A stretch of DNA of 64,000 nucleotides from Halorientalis persicus (lineage in GTDB: Archaea > Halobacteriota > Halobacteria > Halobacteriales > Haloarculaceae), in NCBI RefSeq assembly GCF_900110215.1, contig NZ_FOCX01000001.1, positions 310,148 through 374,147 on the forward strand. Reading direction: 5' to 3'. Below the pieces are notes generated by a model that did no database searches, was not told the DNA's origin, and worked only from the letters and a program-made list of their open reading frames with translations. Of the stretch, positions 26,477 to 36,968 are shown in pieces (the stretch's first letter is position 1; every line of letters begins with the position of its first letter). Made by a program: the position numbers and the translations under genes.

Positions 26477-28000
26477 ATGAGCGACAACGAAACCGACGTA
26501 CTCGTCGTCGGCTCCGGCATCGCCGGCCTCGCGAGCGCGCTGGCCGCCGCCCGCGAGGGCGCGGACGTGACCGTCGCGACGAAGGCCACCCGCCCCGAGG
26601 GAGCGTCCTCGTGGTGGGCACAGGGCGGCATCGCCATCGCCCGCGACGACCCCGAGCAGTTCAAGGCCGACATCCTGGCGGCCTCCAGCGACACGGCCGA
26701 TCCCGAGGCCGTGGACGTGCTGGTCGAGAACGCGAACGCCGCCGTCGAGGACGTACTCCTGGAGACACTCGACGTGGAGTTCGACACGACGGGGATGGGC
26801 GAGGACGAGTTCGACTTCGGCCGCGAGGCCGCCCACTCCGCGGACCGCATCCTGCACGTCGACGCCTCGACGGGCAAGCACGTCCACGTCCCGTTCCTGA
26901 ACTACCTCGACGATCACGACGACGTGACGATCCGGGACGACACCGCCGCGCTCGAACTGATCCGCCACGAGGGCCGGGTCCACGGCGCGATCCTGGAATC
27001 CGATAGCGATTTCGAGCCCACGTACGCGGGCGCGGTCGTCCTGGCCACCGGCGGCATCGGCGACCTCTACCCGCGCACGACCAATCCCGCCGGATCGACC
27101 GGCGACGGCATCGCCATGGCCGCGCTGGCGGGTGCGGACGTGACCGACATGGAGTACGTCCAGTTCCATCCCACCGTCTGTGTGGCCAACGACAGTCCGT
27201 TCCTCGTGAGCGAAGCCGTCCGGGGCGAGGGCGCTGTCCTCCGGAACGGCGACGGCGAGCGGTTCATGCCCGACTACCACGAGGACGCCGAACTCGCACC
27301 ACGGGACGTGGTCGCGCGTGCGGTCAAGACCGAACGCGACGCCACCGGCGAGGTCACCCTCGACGTGAGCCCGCTGGACTTCGCGGGCGAGTTCCCCGAC
27401 CTCGTCGAGAAGTGCGAGGACCACGGCGTCGACTACGAGGACGGCATCCCGGTCGCGCCCGCCGAACACTTCCTCTGTGGCGGGGTCGACGTGGACGAAC
27501 ACGGTCGGGCGAGCCTCGGCCGCCTCTACGCCGTCGGCGAGTGTGCCCGCACGGGCGTCCACGGCGCGAACCGGCTGGCCTCCACGTCCCTGCTGGAGGG
27601 GCTGGTCTGGGGCCTGCGCGCCGGCGCGGACGCCGCCGGCAAGGAAATCGACGTGATCGAAGCGCCGGACCTGCTCGAACGGGATCCGGAACTCCCCGAG
27701 CGCTTCGCCGAGGAGAAGTTCCACCGCCTCCGGCGCGTGATGGACGAGTACGTCGGACTGGAACGCGATCCCGACGAACTGGGCCGTGCGATGTCGGTCC
27801 TGCGCCGGCTGAAGGGTGAGGTCGACGCCTACACCCGGACCCGCACCTCGCGGTCGCTGTACGAACTCCGGTCGGCCAGCGTCACGGCGCTGTTGATCGC
27901 CCGACAGGCCGCCGAGAACGAGGAGTCGGTGGGCTGTCACCACCTCGTCGAGACGAGCGCGGACGGGGGCCAGGCACCCGAGCCGCGGGCCGACGACTGA
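26477..28000 (+). CDS. nadB: L-aspartate oxidase
   Basis: Oxidises L-aspartate to iminoaspartate, the substrate of NadA. The 507-residue FAD enzyme has the dinucleotide motif VVGSGIAGLASALAA (about 9-23), SSWWAQGGIA, DASTGKHVHVPF, and the succinate-dehydrogenase-like signature ANRLASTSLLEGLVWG near residue 370. It starts one base after the nadA stop and overlaps nadC by one base (TGATG), so all three are translated together. Confidence 0.95.
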   Translation: MSDNETDVLVVGSGIAGLASALAAAREGADVTVATKATRPEGASSWWAQGGIAIARDDPEQFKADILAASSDTADPEAVDVLVENANAAVEDVLLETLDVEFDTTGMGEDEFDFGREAAHSADRILHVDASTGKHVHVPFLNYLDDHDDVTIRDDTAALELIRHEGRVHGAILESDSDFEPTYAGAVVLATGGIGDLYPRTTNPAGSTGDGIAMAALAGADVTDMEYVQFHPTVCVANDSPFLVSEAVRGEGAVLRNGDGERFMPDYHEDAELAPRDVVARAVKTERDATGEVTLDVSPLDFAGEFPDLVEKCEDHGVDYEDGIPVAPAEHFLCGGVDVDEHGRASLGRLYAVGECARTGVHGANRLASTSLLEGLVWGLRAGADAAGKEIDVIEAPDLLERDPELPERFAEEKFHRLRRVMDEYVGLERDPDELGRAMSVLRRLKGEVDAYTRTRTSRSLYELRSASVTALLIARQAAENEESVGCHHLVETSADGGQAPEPRADD

Positions 28001-28815
28001 TGCTCCCCGACTCGACAGTCGAGGACTGGCTCCGTGAGGATCTGGGCCACCACGACGTGACCAACGAGGTCCCGGGGGAGACGACGGGGCGACTCGTCGC
28101 CAAAGAGCCAGGGGTCGTCGCCGGCCTCGACGCCGCCTGTGCCGTCTTCGAGTATCTGGACGTGCGTGCCGAACGCGCCGCGGAGGCCGGCGACCGCGTC
28201 GAGACCGGCGGCACCGTGTTGCGCGTCGCGGGCCCCGCACGCGAGGTGCTGCGCGGCGAGCGCGTCGCGGTCAACCTCGCGGGCCACGCCTCCGGCGTCG
28301 CGACGAAGACCCGCCGTGCGGTCGAGGCCGCCCGGGAGGTGGACGACGCGGTGGCCATCGCCGCCACCCGCAAGACGACGCCGGGCCTGCGCGGGGTCGA
28401 GAAGCGCGCGGTCGTCGCCGGCGGCGGCGACACCCACCGACTCGATCTCTCGCACATGGTGATGGTCAAGGACAACCACGTCGCAGAGATGGGGCTGGAG
28501 GGGGCCGTCGACCACTTTCGGGAACTGGCCTCCTTCGCCACGAAGATCGAAGTGGAGATAGAGAATCCTGGGGACGCGCCGCGGGCGGCCGACGCCGGTG
28601 CGGACATCGTCCTGCTGGACAACATGAGCCCCGACGAGACCGCCGAGGCCGTCGCGAAGCTCCGCGACCGCGACGACGACACGCTGGCGGAGGCATCCGG
28701 CGGGATCACCGTCGCGGACGTGCCCGACTACGCGGCGACGGGTGTCGACGTGATCTCGATGGGGTCGCTGACCCACTCGGCGGACACGCTGGATTACTCG
28801 TTCCGGACGGGGTGA
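28000..28815 (+). CDS. nadC: Nicotinate-nucleotide diphosphorylase (quinolinate phosphoribosyltransferase)
   Basis: Converts quinolinate and PRPP to nicotinate mononucleotide. The 271 residues include the conserved ATRKTTPGLRGVEKRAV, the HRLDLSHMVMVKDNH segment, and the C-terminal ASGGITVADVPDYAATGVD phosphate-binding loop. Last gene of the nadABC operon, convergent with the HTH-GNAT gene. Confidence 0.95.
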   Translation: MLPDSTVEDWLREDLGHHDVTNEVPGETTGRLVAKEPGVVAGLDAACAVFEYLDVRAERAAEAGDRVETGGTVLRVAGPAREVLRGERVAVNLAGHASGVATKTRRAVEAAREVDDAVAIAATRKTTPGLRGVEKRAVVAGGGDTHRLDLSHMVMVKDNHVAEMGLEGAVDHFRELASFATKIEVEIENPGDAPRAADAGADIVLLDNMSPDETAEAVAKLRDRDDDTLAEASGGITVADVPDYAATGVDVISMGSLTHSADTLDYSFRTG

Positions 28816-28818
28816 CGG

Positions 28819-29580
28819 TCACCGGTCCCGGACCGGCCGAGGCCCCCCGAGGTCGGCGGCGAGCATGACCTCGTCGACGGGCTCGCCGTCGATCTCGAAG
28901 TGGCCGTTCCGGACGGCTTCGACGCGCCAGCCGTTCTCCTGGAGGAACGAGACCGCGAGGTCGTTGGTCTCGGGCAGGGAGTTGTAGACGCGCCGACAGC
29001 CGTTGGCGCGGGCCCACTCCATCCCGCGCTGGAGGAGGTGACTGCCGATGCTGTACCGGCGATACTCGACGAGGACGCCGACGGTGACCTCGGCGGTGTG
29101 GGAGAGTTTCGCCATACGTGGAATCTCGACCTGGCACCAGCCCACCACGTCGTCCTCGACAGTGGCGACGAAGAACACGCGCGTCTCGCCGGCGTTGTTC
29201 CGGAACAGTGCGTCCTCGTACTCGAGCAGTTCCGCGACGCTCTCGGCGACCAGGTGGACCTGCTTGTCGGCGACTTCGCGGACGACACCGAGCAACCCCG
29301 TCGCGTCGGCCTGACAGGCGGGTCTGATCTCGTAGCTCAGCCCCGCTGTCTCGTGTTCCTCGCTCTCGCCGCAGTCGAGTCGGACCCGGAGTTTCCCCTC
29401 GTCGGTCTCGCGAATGTACCCGTCCCGCTTCAGGATCGAGACGTGATGGCGGAAGGTTTCGGGGTCGATACCGACGTGTTCGGCGGCCTCGCTGGTGTCG
29501 ACGGTCCCGTGACGTTCGACGTAGCGATAGATCGACATCCGGTCGTCGTCGTCGAGATCGAAAGAGCCGAACGGGCTCAT
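28819..29580 (-). CDS. HTH domain fused to GNAT N-acetyltransferase
   Basis: A 253-residue protein with two domains. Residues about 8-70 are a winged helix (SEAAEHVGIDPETFRHHVSI, recognition helix then DGYIRETDEGKLRV). Residues about 85-240 are a GNAT fold with an acetyl-CoA loop of unusual form (VEYRRYSIGSHLLQRGMEWA; classical Q/RxxGxG/A reads RRYSIGS) and LPETNDLAVSFLQENGWRVE. It may be a regulator that senses or acetylates a ligand, or an acetyltransferase with DNA-linked control. The ATG at 29578-29580 gives an acidic haloarchaeal N-terminus; upstream in-frame sequence is basic and non-conserved. Confidence 0.8.
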   Translation of the reverse strand: MSPFGSFDLDDDDRMSIYRYVERHGTVDTSEAAEHVGIDPETFRHHVSILKRDGYIRETDEGKLRVRLDCGESEEHETAGLSYEIRPACQADATGLLGVVREVADKQVHLVAESVAELLEYEDALFRNNAGETRVFFVATVEDDVVGWCQVEIPRMAKLSHTAEVTVGVLVEYRRYSIGSHLLQRGMEWARANGCRRVYNSLPETNDLAVSFLQENGWRVEAVRNGHFEIDGEPVDEVMLAADLGGPRPVRDR

Positions 29581-29720
29581 TTCCCGTTCCGTACGGACTC
29601 CCCGCGTATACAACTTACCACCGTCTGACAGGATTTGATACTCGGGTGGGACGGAACTGGAACGAATCACGCAGGCGAATTCACCAGTGAGGGCGTCGTA
29701 GTGCCGACGAGGTGATCCAC

Positions 29721-29903
29721 ATGGACACGAGACTGCTCGCGGGTGCGGTCGTGCTGGTGCTCGGTGTGGTCGTCGTCGGCATCGCACTGCTCGGCGTGAT
29801 CGAGAGCGCGCCGGTCCTCTTGCTCCCGGCCGGCGTCCTCGCACTGGCCGCGGGCACACTGCTCGTCGGCACGTCCGGGACGGTCCGCCGGCAGGCGGCC
29901 TGA
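29721..29903 (+). CDS. Two-TM micro-protein
   Basis: A 60-residue protein with two hydrophobic segments (about 6-27 and 33-50) and a basic C-terminus (VRRQAA). It begins at an ATG; a GTG 9 bases upstream is possible. No family is recognised. Same orientation as the next membrane gene, 48 bases away. Confidence 0.5.
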   Translation: MDTRLLAGAVVLVLGVVVVGIALLGVIESAPVLLLPAGVLALAAGTLLVGTSGTVRRQAA

Positions 29904-29951
29904 GCGATCCGCTTCCGGTCGGTTAAGTGGCCCCGCCCGCTCTGGGTGGAC

Positions 29952-30359
29952 ATGACCGGAGACGAGTCGAGCGGCGGCGGTCTCGGCGTCGCGGTCGTCC
30001 GGATCGTCCTCGCCGTCACGGCCGGCGGGAGCCTCGGCGCCGTGGGGTACGTCGTGTTCCCCGATCCGCTCCCGGGAGTGCTCGCCGGGCTGGCGACCGC
30101 CGCGGGATTCTTTCTGCTGGTTCCGCTCTTGCTGGCACCGGCGCAGGTGGCTCGCGACGCGACCGAGCGCCGAACGGCCGGCATCGATCCGATCCCGGCC
30201 GGTGTCGCCCTCACCGGGAGCGCCCCGCTGGTCTTCGTCGGGATGTTCGTCTCCGGGTCGGTCGCGCTGGCCGCGGCGCTCGGCCTGCTGGGTGCTGTCT
30301 CCGGCTACCGACTCTTCGCCGCGGCCATCCCGGAAGAAATGCCCGACGCGGACGGGTGA
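29952..30359 (+). CDS. Small membrane protein
   Basis: A 135-residue protein with four hydrophobic segments, a polar N-terminus (MTGDESSGGG) and an acidic end (EEMPDADG). The promoter-like GGTTAAGT at 29921-29928 lies about 25 bases upstream. Its stop abuts the convergent gpmI stop with no spacing. Function unknown. Confidence 0.6.
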   Translation: MTGDESSGGGLGVAVVRIVLAVTAGGSLGAVGYVVFPDPLPGVLAGLATAAGFFLLVPLLLAPAQVARDATERRTAGIDPIPAGVALTGSAPLVFVGMFVSGSVALAAALGLLGAVSGYRLFAAAIPEEMPDADG

Positions 30360-31877
<1,518 letters not shown>

Positions 31878-32020
31878 ACGCGGGGCGTCGCCACGGTGCG
31901 GTAAAGAGGCGTCGGACCTGCGCCGACCTGGCCCCGCTGACGGAGGCGAGTGCATCCGAGCCCCCGGCAGCAGTGTCGGCGACCACTGCCGTTATGTAAC
32001 CGGGGGGCCAGGGCTAACGC

Positions 32021-32416
32021 ATGGAGACGACCATCGTGGACGAGGGCTTCGCCGAGAAGTTGGTGACGACCGCACGCACGGCCGCGGGCGACAGCCTCCG
32101 TTCGCTGACCTACTTCACACGCTCGAACTTCGAGCAGCTGTACCTCCGCGATGACCTCGAACGCGACGCCGACCTGGACAGCTTCATCGGCCACGAGTGG
32201 CGCGGCTTCAAGAACACCACCGACGCCTACCGGGGCACCGAACTCGGCGAGTACCGCTACACCATCCGCGTCTTCGAGAACGGCTTCCTCCTGCGGGTCA
32301 CCAGCGACCGCGACGGCGTGTTCCTCACCACCGACGGCGCGACCATCCGCGATTTCAACTCCTACGTCACCGCGATCAAGGAAGTGCTAGACGAGAAGAC
32401 CGGCCGCGACGAGTAG
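32021..32416 (+). CDS. Conserved haloarchaeal protein (DUF7522-like)
   Basis: A 131-residue soluble protein. The pattern LRSLTYFTRSNFEQLYLRDD followed by GEYRYTIRVFENGFLLRV is shared by a haloarchaeal family I recall as DUF7522; that name is from memory. No catalytic motif is visible. The TATA-like TTATGTAA at 31992-31999 lies about 25 bases upstream, so the transcript should be leaderless. It precedes nurA in the same direction with an 82-base gap. Confidence 0.7.
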   Translation: METTIVDEGFAEKLVTTARTAAGDSLRSLTYFTRSNFEQLYLRDDLERDADLDSFIGHEWRGFKNTTDAYRGTELGEYRYTIRVFENGFLLRVTSDRDGVFLTTDGATIRDFNSYVTAIKEVLDEKTGRDE

Positions 32417-32498
32417 CCCGCCGACCATCACGAACCGGCCACGCCCCACCGTCTCGGCTCCCGGACACTTTTGATTCCCCCCGCCGTTCGACCGGACA

Positions 32499-33749
32499 AT
32501 GACGCTCGACCCGGTGCATTTCGACGGCATCGCCGACCTCGCCGGCCGCATCGAGAGCGGCGTCGACGCCAGCGACCACCGGGACCTCGCAGACACCGTC
32601 TGGACGGAGTTTCTCGACCCGCTCTACGACGAGGGCACGCCGATCCTCGAACCGCTCGACGATCGGCGCCGCCGGCTCGTCGAGATCGAGGACGCCGCCC
32701 TCATGGAGTCCCCGTTCCCCACCCAGCACGGCCTCGACTCGGGGACGATCAACCCCACGACGTTCAAGAACGGCCTCGTCATCGACGTGGCCCAGGCCGC
32801 GATGGCGTCGGTCCCCTCCGATCTGGACCTGCATCGGGGCCGCACCATCGTCAGCACCGTCCACTCCAACGACGGGACCGTCGACGTGACCGAGGACGAC
32901 TGGACGCTGTTCGACGACTGCTACGGCCGCGGCCGCATCCTCCAGGCCCCCCGCGTCGACCGCTTCGAACAGACCGTCGTCCACGCGCTCGCGCTGTACC
33001 TCGCCGAGAGCAAACACGCCACCCTGAACGCCGACGTGGTCGAGGACCTCCTCATTCTGGACGGCCCCATCTACCCGACCGGCCTGCTGAAGTGGACGAA
33101 CCAGGACCCCACGCTCGCCGAGTTGCTCGTCGAGGACGAGCGCCCCCGCGACGTGGTCCAGCACTACGTCGATCTCGTCGAGCGGTTCGTCGGCCGGGAC
33201 GTGCCTCTCGTGGGCTTCGTCAAGAGCACGGCCTCGAAGGCGATCACCCGCACCGTGCGCCGGAAGTCCGCGGCTCCGTGGGTCAACGATGCCGCCTTCT
33301 TCGAGCAGGTCCTCCGGCGGACCGACGACGACGGCGAGACAGACACCGACGCGCTGACCTTCACCAACTGGTTCGTCTCCCGGGCCGGCGCGGACTGCCC
33401 CCTCTCCGTCGAGAGCGACCTCGATCTCGGGCTGGAGAAAGCACTCGATCCCGAGGCCTACGAGGTCACCTTCTTCGTGCTCTACGACCCCCGCGAGGAA
33501 CTGATCTACCGCGTGGAGGCCCCCTACGCCTTCACGCGGGACGCGGACCTGCGTGAGAAACTGGCGATGCAGATCGTCTCCGACGTGGCCGCCCGGACCG
33601 GGCCGCCGCTTGCCGTCGAGAAGGCCGACGAACTGGCCCGGATCAGCCGGCAGGAGAAGAGCGCGCTCCAGCGGCAACTGGAAGAGACGTTTTCGAGCGA
33701 CCGCCAGCGCGAGTACAACGACGTGCGCTGGGACGGCGCGGAGTTCTGA
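32499..33749 (+). CDS. nurA: NurA-type 5'-3' nuclease
   Basis: Nuclease partner of the HerA translocase in archaeal double-strand-break end resection. The 416 residues fit the haloarchaeal NurA form. The metal-binding fold is indicated by NGLVIDVAQAAMASVP, GRTIVSTVHSNDGTVD, PLVGFVKSTASKAITR and the C-terminal RISRQEKSALQRQLEE helix. The HerA-like ATPase gene lies 1.3 kb downstream in the same direction, supporting the assignment. Confidence 0.9.
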   Translation: MTLDPVHFDGIADLAGRIESGVDASDHRDLADTVWTEFLDPLYDEGTPILEPLDDRRRRLVEIEDAALMESPFPTQHGLDSGTINPTTFKNGLVIDVAQAAMASVPSDLDLHRGRTIVSTVHSNDGTVDVTEDDWTLFDDCYGRGRILQAPRVDRFEQTVVHALALYLAESKHATLNADVVEDLLILDGPIYPTGLLKWTNQDPTLAELLVEDERPRDVVQHYVDLVERFVGRDVPLVGFVKSTASKAITRTVRRKSAAPWVNDAAFFEQVLRRTDDDGETDTDALTFTNWFVSRAGADCPLSVESDLDLGLEKALDPEAYEVTFFVLYDPREELIYRVEAPYAFTRDADLREKLAMQIVSDVAARTGPPLAVEKADELARISRQEKSALQRQLEETFSSDRQREYNDVRWDGAEF

Positions 33750-33751
33750 GA

Positions 33752-34531
33752 TCAGGCAGGTCCGTACGACTGGAGGATCCGATTGCGAAGGGGCGACCCG
33801 CCGTCGTACTCTCTCGCTGCCGGCGACGACCGGACCTCCACCTCGATCCCGCGTGCCTCGGCGCGGTGCCGCACCTCGTCGGTGTGCACGGTCGCCACGA
33901 CCAGCAGCGCGGTGTCGGCGTCGCGGTCGGCACACACCCGGGTCGCGGTCTCGACCATCTCCGTCGGGCGAGTTCGGAGGAGCCACCCGCTGTATCCCGA
34001 GAGTATCACTGCTTCGGCGGCGAGTATCGCGAGCACGCCGATCACCGCGCCGACGAGTGCCTGCAGCAACGTTTCCGGCATGCCCCCCACTGGGAGCGCC
34101 GGTATCACGGACCCCCCGGTGACGAAGAGGAAAATCACGAAGGCCGCGGCGCCGAACGCCAGCACCGTGTCCGCGACACACCGGGTCGGTGACAGCGTTT
34201 CGACGTACTCGCCGTGTGTCCGCCGATCGAGGTCGACGACCGGCACCCCGCGTTCGCCTGCGAACCGGCGGGCCGCCGCGAGGTCGGCGAACCAGTCCTT
34301 TCGGTTCAGTAGCCGGGACTCCACCTGAAGTCGCATGAACCGGGTTTTCAGCGCCAGCAGCAGGGAGGTCCCCGGCGATCGGGTGACCAACCCGTCGCTT
34401 TTGGCCGCCTTCGGATCGGCTTCGATCCCCACCAGATCCGGTTCGATCCCCCACTCGGCGAGTTCGTCGTAGTGTGTCGACTCGGACTCGCCACCGTGAA
34501 CCGTCTCGTAGACGTAGAACTTCGAGACCAT
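33752..34531 (-). CDS. TraB/PrgY-like membrane protein, divergent
   Basis: A 259-residue protein. The N-terminal soluble part has VYETVHGGESESTHYDEL, DLVGIEADPKAAKS and GVPVVDLDRRTHGE blocks that parallel the histidine, ELD and RD segments of TraB/PrgY/GumN proteins. Two to three membrane segments (about 122-185) are followed by DADTALLVVATVHTDEV, parallel to their second histidine block. The similarity is weak and I propose it from pattern only. It lies between nurA and herA on the opposite strand, convergent with nurA (2-base gap). Confidence 0.6.
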   Translation of the reverse strand: MVSKFYVYETVHGGESESTHYDELAEWGIEPDLVGIEADPKAAKSDGLVTRSPGTSLLLALKTRFMRLQVESRLLNRKDWFADLAAARRFAGERGVPVVDLDRRTHGEYVETLSPTRCVADTVLAFGAAAFVIFLFVTGGSVIPALPVGGMPETLLQALVGAVIGVLAILAAEAVILSGYSGWLLRTRPTEMVETATRVCADRDADTALLVVATVHTDEVRHRAEARGIEVEVRSSPAAREYDGGSPLRNRILQSYGPA

Positions 34532-34579
34532 CCGGTGGCCGAGGGTAGCGACAGCAGGGGAAAAAGTCTATCTCCCTGA

Positions 34580-34921
34580 CTACTGCGCCTCGGCTTCGGC
34601 CTTCGTCACCTCGACCTCGACGTCGTCGGCGTCGACGCCGACGCGGGCGAACTGGGTGCGGACGTGTTCCTCGGCGGCCGCGATGGCCCGTTCGCGGGTC
34701 TCGAAGCCGTGGGGCATCGGGGACTCGAAGGCGACGTTCAACTCGCGGCCGGCGATACTGGTCTCCTGCCCGCCGCTCTCGACCTCGTAGAACGAATCAC
34801 AGATCCAGACGTACGGGGCGTCCTCGTCGGGCGCACCCTTGAACGACGGCGGGGACTCGCCGCGCTCGTACAGCGTGCCGGTCAGGTCGGTCCCGCCGGC
34901 CGAACCTCGAACGAGTAACAT
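34580..34921 (-). CDS. Conserved haloarchaeal protein (DUF7113-like)
   Basis: A 113-residue acidic soluble protein with a short beta-rich N-terminal half (MLLVRGSAGGTDLTGTLYER, then APYVWICDSFYEVESGG) and a helical C-terminal half (TRERAIAAAEEHVRTQFARV). The family is haloarchaeal and I recall it as DUF7113. Divergent from herA across a 105-base gap. Function unknown. Confidence 0.7.
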   Translation of the reverse strand: MLLVRGSAGGTDLTGTLYERGESPPSFKGAPDEDAPYVWICDSFYEVESGGQETSIAGRELNVAFESPMPHGFETRERAIAAAEEHVRTQFARVGVDADDVEVEVTKAEAEAQ

Positions 34922-35026
34922 AGACACGAGTACGCGACCAGCGGGCAAAAAGCCCGCGTCGCCAGTGATCGGCGCGGCCCGGCCGCGGGGGAAACGTGTT
35001 TGACCCGCCGGGCCGATGTGGCTGGT

Positions 35027-36955
35027 ATGTCTGATCTGGGCGATTTCACCGATTTCGACGGGAGCGGGGACGAGGGGGCCGGTGGCGGCGACGAGGACGG
35101 GGCCGCCGCCGACGAGACGCCCGACGACGCGGAGACGGTGGGCGAATCGGCGGCGACCGAGGACGTGGAGAGCCAGGCCGACGACGAGACGCCCGAATTC
35201 GAGACGGTCGACGTGTCGCCCGCGGGGAACGACCGCGGCATCGGCGTCCTCTCGGCCTCGGAGGGGCTGACGATCAGCGAGGACCCCGACGACACCGAAC
35301 TCCGGGCCTACGTCACCGTCGAGAACCGCTCGACCGTCCGCATCGGGAAGTACCTGCTCGTTCCCTACCCCGACGGTGAACGGCTCTTCTGCCGGATCAC
35401 CGCCCTCGAATACGCCCAGGAGTTCCGTACCGACGACGCCACCGAGATCCACGCCCGCCGGGCGATGCGCCAGCGCGGCATCGACGAACAGGACTTCAAG
35501 TTCATGGCCTCGCTCGAGCCCGTGGCGGTGTTGTTCGAGGAGGGAGGGGCGCGAAGCGCCCCGGGTCAGTCGAGCGGCGACGAGCCGCGAGACGACGGCG
35601 AGCTAAAACGGCGGATGACCGACCGCGTGCCCAAACCCGAGACGGTGGTGCGCCCCGCCACCGACAAGTCCGAGATCAAGACCGGACTGAAGATGCCCGA
35701 AGACGGCGTGTTCCTGGGCCATCTGGCCGTCGGTGGCGAGCGGGTCAAGACGGCGGCCGAACCGCCGACGATCGACTACCGACTGAAAGACGACTACGAC
35801 GCCGGCGATCCCCTGGTCTTCCGGCACACGCTCGTCGCCGGCGGCACGGGGTCGGGGAAGACCCACGGCTCGAAGAACATCCTCCGGCAGTACCTCGACG
35901 AGGAGCGAACCTATCCCGTCGAGTCCGGCGAGGACCGCGAGGTGCAGGCCGCAGTCGTCCAGTTCGACCCGCAGGACGAGTACGCCCAGATGCACGACGA
36001 CAACCCCGATCTGGACGACGACGACCGTCGCCGACTGGAGCGGGAGGGCGTCGCCTACGGCGGCCACGACGACACCATCGCCTTCGTCCCGAAGGTCGAC
36101 GGTGCGACCTACGCCGCCGACCACCACCGCGCCGAGCAGGTGGCGTTCACCATCCCCTTCTCGATGGTGCGGGGCAACCCCTGGCTGGTCGCGGGGAGCG
36201 GTCTCAACGACAACCAGTACGGCGGCCTGCGCTACCTCCTGAGCCGGTTTTTCGACAACTACGGTGCCGAGGGGACCTACCAGCAGTTCGTCTCCTTCCT
36301 CGACGACCCGGCACTCAAGGAGGAACTCGACGAGAGCGGACGCGTCCACGAGGCGACGTTCGACGCCATCCGCCGCCGCGTCCGGGGCTTCGGCGACGTG
36401 TTCGATCAGGACGCTCGACCGATCACCGAGCAGATTCACGAACTCGTCCGGCCCGGGGGACTCACCGTCGTTCCCACCTACCACATCAACGACACCCGCA
36501 CCACGGAGACGATCGTCCTGGCAGTCTCCAGCCTGCTGGTCGACCAGAAGCTCTCGAACGACCCGCGCTACGACCGGATCAAGGAGACGCCGCTGGTCGT
36601 CGGCATGGACGAGGCTCACAACTTCCTGACCGACGCCGACAGCGTCCAGGCGGGCAAGGTCATCTCGAAGTTCACCGAGGCCGCAAAACAGGGTCGGAAG
36701 GAACGGCTCGGCCTCTTTCTGATCACGCAGGACCCACAGGACATCGCCGAACCCGTGTTCAAGCAGATCAATACGACTGTCGTCCTGAACCTCGGCGACG
36801 AGGACGCCATCTCGGCGGTGAACATCCCCTCGAATCTGGAAGCCAAGGTGCCCTACATGGAGAAAGGCCAGATGGTCGTCTACTCGCCGGACAACTCCGA
36901 ACCCGTCGAGTTGATCGGTCTGCCAGTCTGTGTGACCAAACACGGCCGGGACTGA
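35027..36955 (+). CDS. herA: HerA-type bipolar DNA translocase/helicase ATPase
   Basis: Hexameric FtsK/HerA-superfamily ATPase that works with NurA in DNA end resection. The 642 residues include an acidic disordered N-terminal tail (about 1-75), a HAS-barrel-like domain, and the RecA-like core: Walker A GGTGSGKTHGSKNI (about residues 277-290), Walker B TPLVVGMDEAHNF (about 521-533), sensor FLITQDPQDIAEP, and a C-terminal basic-acidic tail. Residues about 172-190 (EGGARSAPGQSSGDEPRDDG) form an in-frame insertion encoded by a DNA palindrome. The ATG at 35027 gives the conserved acidic start. Confidence 0.92.
   Translation: MSDLGDFTDFDGSGDEGAGGGDEDGAAADETPDDAETVGESAATEDVESQADDETPEFETVDVSPAGNDRGIGVLSASEGLTISEDPDDTELRAYVTVENRSTVRIGKYLLVPYPDGERLFCRITALEYAQEFRTDDATEIHARRAMRQRGIDEQDFKFMASLEPVAVLFEEGGARSAPGQSSGDEPRDDGELKRRMTDRVPKPETVVRPATDKSEIKTGLKMPEDGVFLGHLAVGGERVKTAAEPPTIDYRLKDDYDAGDPLVFRHTLVAGGTGSGKTHGSKNILRQYLDEERTYPVESGEDREVQAAVVQFDPQDEYAQMHDDNPDLDDDDRRRLEREGVAYGGHDDTIAFVPKVDGATYAADHHRAEQVAFTIPFSMVRGNPWLVAGSGLNDNQYGGLRYLLSRFFDNYGAEGTYQQFVSFLDDPALKEELDESGRVHEATFDAIRRRVRGFGDVFDQDARPITEQIHELVRPGGLTVVPTYHINDTRTTETIVLAVSSLLVDQKLSNDPRYDRIKETPLVVGMDEAHNFLTDADSVQAGKVISKFTEAAKQGRKERLGLFLITQDPQDIAEPVFKQINTTVVLNLGDEDAISAVNIPSNLEAKVPYMEKGQMVVYSPDNSEPVELIGLPVCVTKHGRD
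35546..35562. repeat. GNA-triloop palindrome inside herA
   Basis: Perfect 7-bp stem GGGGCGC (35546-35552) and GCGCCCC (35556-35562) around a GAA loop, containing the GCGAAGC mini-hairpin core. It lies in frame between two HerA domains and encodes part of a Gly/Arg/Ser-rich linker. Confidence 0.7.
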
Positions 36956-36968
36956 CCGCGGCGGGGGA

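Noticed and set aside
25045..26877. Long leftward open frame across nadA and nadB
   Set aside because: Antisense shadow of two well-supported enzymes; no family features.
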